Part shown: piece by piece, positions 58,068 to 64,000 of the stretch
Layout: every line of letters begins with the position of its first letter
Position numbering within the stretch: the first letter of the stretch is position 1
Notes under the pieces: model-generated
Told to the model about the DNA's origin: nothing
Database searches by the model: none
Seen by the model: the letters and a program-made list of their open reading frames with translations, nothing else
DNA from: Treponema sp. Marseille-Q4130
Lineage (GTDB): Bacteria; Spirochaetota; Spirochaetia; Treponematales; Treponemataceae
Direction of reading: 5' to 3'
Length of the DNA stretch: 64,000 nucleotides
Assembly (NCBI RefSeq): GCF_014334325.1
Contig: NZ_JACSET010000001.1
Coordinates: 304,910 to 368,909, forward strand
Translations under genes and position numbers: made by a program

Positions 58068-59426
58068 TTCCTTCATTAGTTTATTAATACTTCTACATAT
58101 TTTGATCTGCTCATTTAACGGCGGAATAGGAATAAGAGTCTCTGCAAGAATTTTTTTTCCAATTCTTTGTTGTCCCACAGCACCGGTGAAATTATTAATA
58201 CCTGCTTTTATAAAAGAATCAGTCTTTATGAACCAAAATACATATTCATTAAAAATATATTGATTGTTTGTTCGTAATATATGCAGTTCTGTTGACCCGG
58301 CTCCGTATTTGTTCTTCAAGTTCCTAAAAATGACGGATTTCCTGTTTTCAAAACAAGGTGTAATCTTTGCAATACCGATATCATCATCTGAAAAATGACT
58401 AAAACCGGATTTTACCACTTCCCATTTTCGCACTTCATAGGTAAAACTGTTATTAAATTCCGCATCAATTAAAGTCATTGGTACAAAAGAAACATCTAAA
58501 GGATCATCTAATTTATTCTTAGGATTTATTTCACATATTGAAGAAATTTTTTGCCAGCACCAACTTTCCGGCAAATCAAACGGCACTTCAATCTGTTCCG
58601 TCGTCTTATCAGCAAACTTCTCATAATAACAATTATCGGTACCGCTTTTATAAATATACGAATCATTCTTGCCGCGTTTTATCTCACCGGCTGCAATCTT
58701 TGCTTCTTTTTCGACGCGGAGTTTTTCCAGCAATACGGAGGCAGGTTCATCGGCTGGGTCTTGCCGAACGAGCTTCCCGTGGATAGCAAGGTCAAGAATT
58801 TTTGACTTTACCTGTTTGACAGCTTTTTGCAGATCGGCTTTGTTTTGTTCTAACAAATCGATTTGTGCAAAAATTGTTTCGATTTTTGCGACGATGCGTT
58901 TCTGTTCGGCGAGCGGAGGCAATCCCCAGAGCAATTCATTTATTAAATTAAAATCTATTGTAGGCACTGCACTACCTTTATAAAATTTATTGAAATCAAT
59001 TGTTGAAAAAAGATAGTAAATGAAAATACTATCAACTTCTTGCGATGGAATAAAAGCGCCGGAATTCAAGTCTATTAAAGATTCTTTTATTAAAATTCTT
59101 TTTTTATTAGTAAAAACTGCCCCTCCATTTTTAGGAAAAATAATTGAATTTTTAGGAAATAATCGATACTTAATATTAGTTGTTAAATAATTTATTGCAC
59201 AGGTCATAAAGAATTCGTTCCCACAAGTATTCATATCTGAAACTTTGAAATATGGGATATCCCCGGAATTACATAACTCAGATGTTTGAGGTGTTTGACC
59301 TCCGCGAAATATCCCGATGTCTTTCAAATGAACAATCGCCCACCCGTCCGGCAGGTCAAACGGGATTTCGCCCTCGATATCTTTCACCCTGCCGTCTGCG
59401 AACTTCTCATAGTGCCTGTTATGCAA
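58038..59426 (-). CDS. Silent two-TRD hsdS cassette, inverted (HsdS-B)
   Basis: 462 codons in opposite orientation to hsdS-A. It starts abruptly at HNRHYEKFADGRVKDIEG, the motif that opens TRD1 in hsdS-A, with only a TTG at 59426 and an in-frame stop just upstream. It thus lacks the constant first 60 residues and any promoter. It then has its own TRD1, the near-identical central region, and its own TRD2. It is expected to be a donor cassette. Confidence 0.85.
   Translation of the reverse strand: MHNRHYEKFADGRVKDIEGEIPFDLPDGWAIVHLKDIGIFRGGQTPQTSELCNSGDIPYFKVSDMNTCGNEFFMTCAINYLTTNIKYRLFPKNSIIFPKNGGAVFTNKKRILIKESLIDLNSGAFIPSQEVDSIFIYYLFSTIDFNKFYKGSAVPTIDFNLINELLWGLPPLAEQKRIVAKIETIFAQIDLLEQNKADLQKAVKQVKSKILDLAIHGKLVRQDPADEPASVLLEKLRVEKEAKIAAGEIKRGKNDSYIYKSGTDNCYYEKFADKTTEQIEVPFDLPESWCWQKISSICEINPKNKLDDPLDVSFVPMTLIDAEFNNSFTYEVRKWEVVKSGFSHFSDDDIGIAKITPCFENRKSVIFRNLKNKYGAGSTELHILRTNNQYIFNEYVFWFIKTDSFIKAGINNFTGAVGQQRIGKKILAETLIPIPPLNEQIKICRSINKLMKELDEIILNIV
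58615..58632 (-). repeat. 18-bp inverted repeat, HsdS-B side (partner 57479-57496)
   Basis: Complement of TTGTTATTATGAGAAGTT. It overlaps the inner end of the 297-bp repeat and marks the start of the HsdS-B second recognition domain. Confidence 0.75.
58623..58919 (-). repeat. 297-bp inverted repeat, HsdS-B copy
   Basis: Inverted partner of 55112-55408, in the central conserved region of the silent cassette. The segment between the two copies (about 3.2 kb) contains the HsdS-A TRD2, the antitoxin remnant, the recombinase, HsdS-C and the HsdS-B TRD2. Confidence 0.92.
59337..59422 (-). repeat. 86-bp inverted repeat, HsdS-B copy
   Basis: Inverted partner of 54576-54661. Similarity ends sharply at 59422, exactly where the silent cassette loses its N-terminal coding sequence, as expected if this is a recombination boundary. 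Confidence 0.85.
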
Positions 59427-59433
59427 TCATATA

Positions 59434-59478
59434 TAGGGCATCTCGAAACACTTGCCTGCCGGGATTTTTTTTCGAGAA
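59434..59478. repeat. TAGGGCATCTCGAAA hairpin repeat at the island edge
   Basis: TCTCGAAA (59441-59448) and TTTCGAGA (59470-59477) form a stem with a T-rich right side; the left flank TAGGGCATCTCGAAA is shared with the hairpin at 4487-4525. It lies just outside the truncated HsdS-B cassette. Confidence 0.55.
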
Positions 59479-59565
59479 TATTTGTTGCAGGGTGCATCTT
59501 CTTTTATTGGCGAGGATTGATTAAAAGAATTGTGTCATAAAATGTATTTTGTAAACTACTTGCAT

Positions 59566-60711
59566 TCAAAAATTGATATCGTCAGGATAGATCGTTTCGC
59601 TCTTTGCAAACAGGAGGGCGCGTTGTAAACAATTGACGAGCTGACGTACATTGCCCGGCCAATCGTAGCTCATGAGTTTTTTGCGCGCCGTTTCGGAAAG
59701 CGCAATATCATGCCCTGTAAAAAAAGATGCGGCGATTTCATCGATATCTTCAAGATGGCGACGGAGCGGCGGAAGCGTTATCGTGCAGCCTGCAATCCGA
59801 TAGTATAAATCGATACGAAATTTTCCCTTGTGCATCATCTGCTGGAGATCGGCGTTCGTCGCACACACGAGCCGAACATCGACATGGCGTTCGATATCCG
59901 AACCGACGCTGCAATAGTTTCCCGTTTCCAATATACGCAGCATCTTTGCCTGCAAAAAGAGAGGAATATCTCCGATCTCGTCGAGAAAGAGCGTGCCGCC
60001 GTCGGCTTTCGCAAGGCGTCCCGAACGCTTTACCGCTCCGGTATACGCGCCGGGTACCGTACCGAACAGCTCGCTTTCGGCAAGTCCTTCGGCGATCGAA
60101 GACATCTCCACCGACACGAAGGCCTTTCCCTTTCTGGGAGAATTATCGTGCAGGAGTTTTGCCGCGAAGGTTTTTCCGGTTCCGCTTTCACCGAGAAGCA
60201 AAACCGATATCTCCCGCTGTGCGGCTTCGGCGAGGTGTCGCTTTACATCGATGATGATTTTCGAAGAACCGATAAATTTTTCGAACCCGCTTATATCGAC
60301 TTCGCCGAACGGCGTCCGCCCCGGTTTTTTAAATATCGGATCGACATCGCTCGGTGCGCGGGCGTACCGCTCAACAACGTCGCGAAGCAGATCCAAATCG
60401 CACGGAAACGGAATACACGTTTTATAATGGCGTTCCACATAGGAAAGCGGAAACGTATCGTCGGATTTAACAAGAAACAACACATGTCCGCGGCGTGCAA
60501 TATCCGAAAATATTTTTTCAGTTTGTCCGTTGAACAGCGCCGTGTCGACGAGTATGAGGTTTTGAAATGCGGTGAGAGCATACGAATACGATTGAAGAGA
60601 ATCGATGACTTTGATGGAAAAAACGGACTCCAAGGCGTGACGGCACCAATCGATCACTTTTATATCCGAGGATATTAAAACAACGGTGTTTAAATTCGGG
60701 AATACCTCCAT
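59566..60711 (-). CDS. Sigma-54 activator (NtrC-like) without a DNA-binding domain
   Basis: A 381-residue protein. The N-terminal 120 residues resemble a degenerate receiver: one Asp in LILVDTAL, but the acidic pocket near the start is not evident. The AAA+ domain is complete: GESGTGKT (174-181), GAYTGA (221-226, for GAFTGA) that contacts sigma-54, LFLDEIG (241-247), and WPGNVRQL near 355. It ends at SETIYPDDINF, where a Fis-type helix-turn-helix would begin. It may activate sigma-54 promoters from solution, as FlgR does. The targets are unknown. Confidence 0.85.
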   Translation of the reverse strand: MEVFPNLNTVVLISSDIKVIDWCRHALESVFSIKVIDSLQSYSYALTAFQNLILVDTALFNGQTEKIFSDIARRGHVLFLVKSDDTFPLSYVERHYKTCIPFPCDLDLLRDVVERYARAPSDVDPIFKKPGRTPFGEVDISGFEKFIGSSKIIIDVKRHLAEAAQREISVLLLGESGTGKTFAAKLLHDNSPRKGKAFVSVEMSSIAEGLAESELFGTVPGAYTGAVKRSGRLAKADGGTLFLDEIGDIPLFLQAKMLRILETGNYCSVGSDIERHVDVRLVCATNADLQQMMHKGKFRIDLYYRIAGCTITLPPLRRHLEDIDEIAASFFTGHDIALSETARKKLMSYDWPGNVRQLVNCLQRALLFAKSETIYPDDINF

Positions 60712-60806
60712 CTCGCTTCCCCGTTTTTAAGCGGCATGAACATTTTCGTTTCCGCCGCACACACGATGCCCCGCCTCTTGTTTTGTCAAAAACCGCTGCG
60801 CACTTT

Positions 60807-61547
60807 TTATGTATTTTTAAAAAGGCGATACCACAGCAATAACAGTATATACCATAAGTACGGAAAAAGCAAAAATATTTTTAAAGGATTGTGAAAAATT
60901 TCCGCATAGATTTCGTGTCCGCGCGCAAAAGTTTTTTCGCCGACGCGCTTGATGCGTTCGGCAAAGATGCCGAGTACGTCTTTATAATAAATAAAGATGC
61001 TTGATGCGAAGCGGTTCCGTCTGCGGTATACCCACACGTCCTTTTCTTTGATACCCTCGCTTACGAGCACGAGCGAAGGAGACGATTTGTAAATCGCTTC
61101 GATGACGGCCGCTTCCGCGTTTTTTGAATAATGACCGATATAGCGTCCGACGATCTGCAGATTCGGAAAGGTATCCCGCACGTTCGATTCGGCCTTTTGC
61201 AGAGTCGCCCTTCGCGCTCCGAGCAAAAAAATCGATTTATAATGGCGTTCGAGCACGGACAGTACTTCGATCACCGCGTCGAAGGGATTGTATCGTACGG
61301 GGATCGATTTTTTGAGAAATTTCGCGCCTCGGATAATGCTTTTCGAAACGGGTAAAACGAGATCGGCACTCCGCACGCATTCGGCGTATTCGCTCTTTCC
61401 TCGCGCGCGAAGCAGATCCCACACGGACAAAAATACGATCTGCTTCGTTCCCGGCTTTGCAAGGAGCTCAAGCACTTCGGATTCGATGTCTTCCGCGCGG
61501 CAGATATCGACGCCTACACCTGCAACGCTTATCCTTTGAATACTCAT
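60807..61547 (-). CDS. WecG/TagA/CpsF-family protein with altered catalytic motif
   Basis: A 246-residue protein of the WecG/TagA/CpsF glycosyltransferase family (GVGVDICRAEDI near the N-terminus, YKSIFLLGARRATLQKAESN in the middle, and SPSLVLVSEGIKEKDVWVYR). The site that normally reads D-G-x-G, with the proposed catalytic Asp, is LPVSKSI here. It ends in a hydrophobic stretch, FLLFPYLWYILLLLWYRLF, a membrane anchor. It may be a non-catalytic or altered transferase of surface polysaccharide synthesis. Confidence 0.75.
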   Translation of the reverse strand: MSIQRISVAGVGVDICRAEDIESEVLELLAKPGTKQIVFLSVWDLLRARGKSEYAECVRSADLVLPVSKSIIRGAKFLKKSIPVRYNPFDAVIEVLSVLERHYKSIFLLGARRATLQKAESNVRDTFPNLQIVGRYIGHYSKNAEAAVIEAIYKSSPSLVLVSEGIKEKDVWVYRRRNRFASSIFIYYKDVLGIFAERIKRVGEKTFARGHEIYAEIFHNPLKIFLLFPYLWYILLLLWYRLFKNT

Positions 61548-61750
61548 AGGGTCTTTATTTTAATTTACCGTACAAAATTATGCAAGCAAGCGGCCGAAAA
61601 TAGTTGCCGAAAACGGATGAGAATTCGACTCGTTTACAAATTGATTTTTGTTTCTATGTCTGATTTTTACGTGAATAAGTACGATGTGCGTTAGTGTCCG
61701 TTGTCATGGTCGGTTTTTGTGATGCGCTGTTTATTCTCCGGTAAAAGCGA

Positions 61751-61756
61751 TATAAT
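61751..61756 (+). promoter_or_regulatory. -10 box of the RclA-like gene
   Basis: A consensus TATAAT lies 6 nt before the ATG at 61763; no Shine-Dalgarno. The transcript should start at or next to the start codon. The -35 is weak (GTTTAT-like). Confidence 0.5.
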
Positions 61757-61762
61757 AGCTGT

Positions 61763-63109
61763 ATGAAAACATACGATACGCTTATCATCGGCTTCGGCAA
61801 AGCCGGAAAAACGCTTGCCACAACAATATCGAAAAAAGGAGAGCGTGTCGCCCTCGTCGAAAAGGATTCGGCTATGTACGGCGGTACGTGCATCAACGTC
61901 GGCTGTATTCCGTCGAAACGGCTGATAACCGAATCGACCGTGGCGCCGAAAGAAAATTTCGCACTGCAAAAGCAGTATTACAAAACGGCGATCGAAAATA
62001 AGAATGCGCTGACAAGTGCGCTTCGGACAGCCAACTACAATAAGCTCATCGAAGCGGGTGTGGACGTCATAGACGGTACAGCTTCATTTTTAAATGCATC
62101 GTCCGTCGAAGTAAGAGGCGCCGACGGAAAAGCACAGGTACTTGAAGCGAAAAAAATCGTCATAGACACGGGTTCGTATCCGTTTATCCCGCCCGCTTTA
62201 CGGACAGAGAATAATCCTCATGTATACGTGTCGGAAAGTATCATGTCATTAACCGAACTGCCGGAGCGATTGACTGTTGTCGGCGGCGGATATATCGGTT
62301 TGGAATTTTCTTCGATGTATGCGAACTTCGGTTCGAAGGTAACGATCGTGCAACGGGAGACCGAATTCCTTCCGAGAGAAGACGAAGACGTTGCACAGAG
62401 CATCAGGGGCGTACTCGAAAGCAAAGGCGTTAAAATCATCACCGGTGCACAGACGGAGAGCATCGACAGCGCAAACCTCACTTATATAAAAGACGGAAAA
62501 AAATGCAGCCTCGAGGGAGACGCAATTCTTTTGGCGGTCGGACGGCGACCGAATATCGATGCACTGCACGTCGAAAAGGCGGGTATTGAGCTTACCCAAA
62601 GAGGAGGGATCGCAACGGACGAGCATTTGCGGACTTCCGTGCCGAATATATGGGCGGCGGGAGACGTGTGCGGAAACCTTTCGTTTACGTATATTTCGCT
62701 CGACGACTCGCGGATCATTTTATCGGATATGTACGGAGCAAAAGAGCGTACGACGAAAAACAGGGGCGCATTTACGTATTCGGTTTTTATCGACCCGCCG
62801 TATTCCAAAGCCGGACTCGGGGAAAAAGAAGCGAAAGCGCAAAAGCTCGATTGCCGCGTCGTAAAAATGAATGCGGCGGCAATCCCCAAGTCGAAGGTAC
62901 TGAAAAAGAGCGAAGGCATGCTCAAAGCGCTCATCGACAATAAAACCGGCTCGATTTTAGGCGTCGCGCTATTTTGCGCGGAATCCCACGAAATCATCAA
63001 TATGATAAAGCTCGCCATGGACAATGATCTGCCGTATACCGCCCTTCGCGATTTTATCTACACGCATCCGACGATGTCGGAAGGTTTAAACGATCTGTTT
63101 GCGCTCTAG
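61763..63109 (+). CDS. RclA-like pyridine nucleotide-disulfide oxidoreductase
   Basis: A 448-residue FAD enzyme. IIGFGKAGKTLA (FAD site) and YGGTCINVGCIPSKR with redox cysteines 43 and 48 fit the RclA/Har subgroup rather than plain dihydrolipoamide dehydrogenase. VVGGGYIGLEFSSMYANFG binds NAD(P)H, and THPTMSEGLNDLF ends the protein with the active-site His. RclA and Har reductases deal with hypochlorous-acid or hypothiocyanite stress. A role in oxidant defence is inferred; lipoamide dehydrogenase remains an alternative, but no acyltransferase gene is nearby. Confidence 0.8.
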   Translation: MKTYDTLIIGFGKAGKTLATTISKKGERVALVEKDSAMYGGTCINVGCIPSKRLITESTVAPKENFALQKQYYKTAIENKNALTSALRTANYNKLIEAGVDVIDGTASFLNASSVEVRGADGKAQVLEAKKIVIDTGSYPFIPPALRTENNPHVYVSESIMSLTELPERLTVVGGGYIGLEFSSMYANFGSKVTIVQRETEFLPREDEDVAQSIRGVLESKGVKIITGAQTESIDSANLTYIKDGKKCSLEGDAILLAVGRRPNIDALHVEKAGIELTQRGGIATDEHLRTSVPNIWAAGDVCGNLSFTYISLDDSRIILSDMYGAKERTTKNRGAFTYSVFIDPPYSKAGLGEKEAKAQKLDCRVVKMNAAAIPKSKVLKKSEGMLKALIDNKTGSILGVALFCAESHEIINMIKLAMDNDLPYTALRDFIYTHPTMSEGLNDLFAL

Positions 63110-63236
63110 GATGCAGACCGTACAAGTGCGGGCATGACGCTGCGTATTTTTTTGTTGCAAAATCCGTAATCCTCATTTATACTGTTAATATATTTCGTGT
63201 ACTTCGGTATACCGGAAAAAATAGGAGGCTTCAATT

Positions 63237-64000
63237 ATGAAAGGATTTGCAATGCTCAAAATCGGCGAAACGGGCTGGATCGAAAAAGACCGCCCGAAAT
63301 GCGGACCGATGGATGCCATCTGTAAACCGCTTGCGCTCAGCCCGTGTACGTCCGACGTTCATACTGTCTGGGAAGGCGCGATCGGCGACCGGCACAATAT
63401 GATTTTAGGTCACGAAGGCTGCGGCGAAGTCGTCGAAGTCGGCGCATTGGTCAAAGATTTCAAACCGGGCGACAAAGTTTTGGTTCCCGCGATCACGCCG
63501 GACTGGAACTCCCTCGAAGCGCAGGCAGGCTATTCGATGCATTCGGGCGGTATGCTCGCCGGTTGGAAATTTTCGAACTTTAAAGACGGCGTATTCGGCG
63601 AATTCTTTCATGTAAACGATGCGGACGGAAACCTCGCTCACTTGCCGGACGGAGTTGAAGTGCAGTACGCTCCGATGCTTTCGGATATGGTTCCGACGGG
63701 CTTCCACGGAGCCGAACTCGCGGACGTTCAGTACGGAGATTCGGTTCTCGTTATCGGAATAGGACCGGTCGGTCTCATGTCGGTAGCAGGTGCGAACCTC
63801 CGCGGCGCTTCCAAACTTTACGCTGTCGGAAGCCGCCCTGCCTGTATCGAAGCGGCAAAATTTTACGGCGCGACCGATATCATCAACTATAAAAACGGTC
63901 CGATCGACAAGCAGATACTGGATTTAACGCACGGCAAAGGTGTCGATAAAGTCATCATCGCAGGCGGTACGGTCGACACATTCGACGAAGCCGTCAAATC
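63237..64000 (+). CDS. NADP-type zinc alcohol dehydrogenase (partial, runs off the window)
   Basis: Starts at 63237 after AGGAGG and is open to the window end (254 codons seen). MKGFAMLKIGETGWIEKDRP, then PCTSDVHTVWEGAIGD with GHEGCGEVVEVG (zinc site Cys and His-Glu) and GIGPVGLMSVAGANLRGASK with VGSRPACIEAAKFYGATD, resemble the secondary alcohol dehydrogenases of Thermoanaerobacter and Clostridium. The Gly-Ser-Arg after the second beta strand suggests NADP. It is 127 bp downstream of the RclA-like gene. Confidence 0.85.
   Translation, partial: MKGFAMLKIGETGWIEKDRPKCGPMDAICKPLALSPCTSDVHTVWEGAIGDRHNMILGHEGCGEVVEVGALVKDFKPGDKVLVPAITPDWNSLEAQAGYSMHSGGMLAGWKFSNFKDGVFGEFFHVNDADGNLAHLPDGVEVQYAPMLSDMVPTGFHGAELADVQYGDSVLVIGIGPVGLMSVAGANLRGASKLYAVGSRPACIEAAKFYGATDIINYKNGPIDKQILDLTHGKGVDKVIIAGGTVDTFDEAVK

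Overview
This window looks like chromosomal DNA of a host-associated treponeme (Spirochaetota). The main support is the block alaS / SurA-like exported protein / nusB / TPR lipoprotein (43.2-48.6 kb), which as I recall follows the order of Treponema pallidum TP1017-TP1015. The short alanyl-tRNA synthetase ends right after its editing core, and many of the exported proteins look treponeme-like. Base composition is roughly balanced over most of the window and clearly more AT-rich at 37.8-39.3 kb and 50-59.4 kb. I cannot name a species. No tRNA, rRNA, CRISPR array or insertion sequence was seen.

Layout. 0.5-4.5 kb: a lipoprotein and an envelope operon (small exported protein, beta-barrel candidate, FecR-like protein). 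4.5-6.7 kb: feoAB with a metal-box-like palindrome. 7-13.2 kb: a large unknown protein, a sorbitol/sorbose-type dehydrogenase, a leucine-rich-repeat protein and a MazEF-type pair. 13.4-19.5 kb: ilvD, ilvB, a DtxR/MntR-type regulator, and a CstA carrier behind a structured leader. 19.6-24.7 kb: an exported unknown, argH, an amino-acid ABC transporter without its ATPase, and a permuted NlpC/P60-type lipoprotein. 24.8-30.4 kb: lysA and potABCD. 30.4-31.1 kb: a non-coding array of perfect hairpins. 31.1-37.7 kb: a DMT exporter, glgP, glgX and era. 37.8-39.3 kb: an AT-rich islet with frameshifted small membrane proteins. 39.3-43 kb: azlCD, a flavin reductase, an Rrf2 regulator and an MBL-like protein. 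43.2-48.6 kb: the alaS-nusB block. 48.6-59.4 kb: an accessory island of gene wreckage plus a type I restriction-modification locus. 59.6-64 kb: a sigma-54 activator without a DNA-binding domain, a WecG-like protein, an RclA-like flavoprotein and the start of a zinc alcohol dehydrogenase.

The most interesting system is the type I restriction-modification locus. It holds hsdR, hsdM and an expressed hsdS. Behind these lie a tyrosine recombinase and two silent, partly inverted hsdS cassettes that share 297-bp, 86-bp and 18-bp inverted repeats with hsdS or with each other. This is the architecture of a DNA-inversion shufflon that would switch methylation specificity and so act as an epigenetic phase-variation switch. 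It could combine two alternatives for the first recognition domain with three for the second.

Two other themes recur. Several genes (6992, argH, alaS, the 40.8-kb flavin reductase, the RclA-like gene, possibly era) have a -10 box 6-11 nt before the ATG and no Shine-Dalgarno, as expected for leaderless or nearly leaderless transcripts. Non-coding regions carry several dispersed hairpin or GC-rich repeat families.
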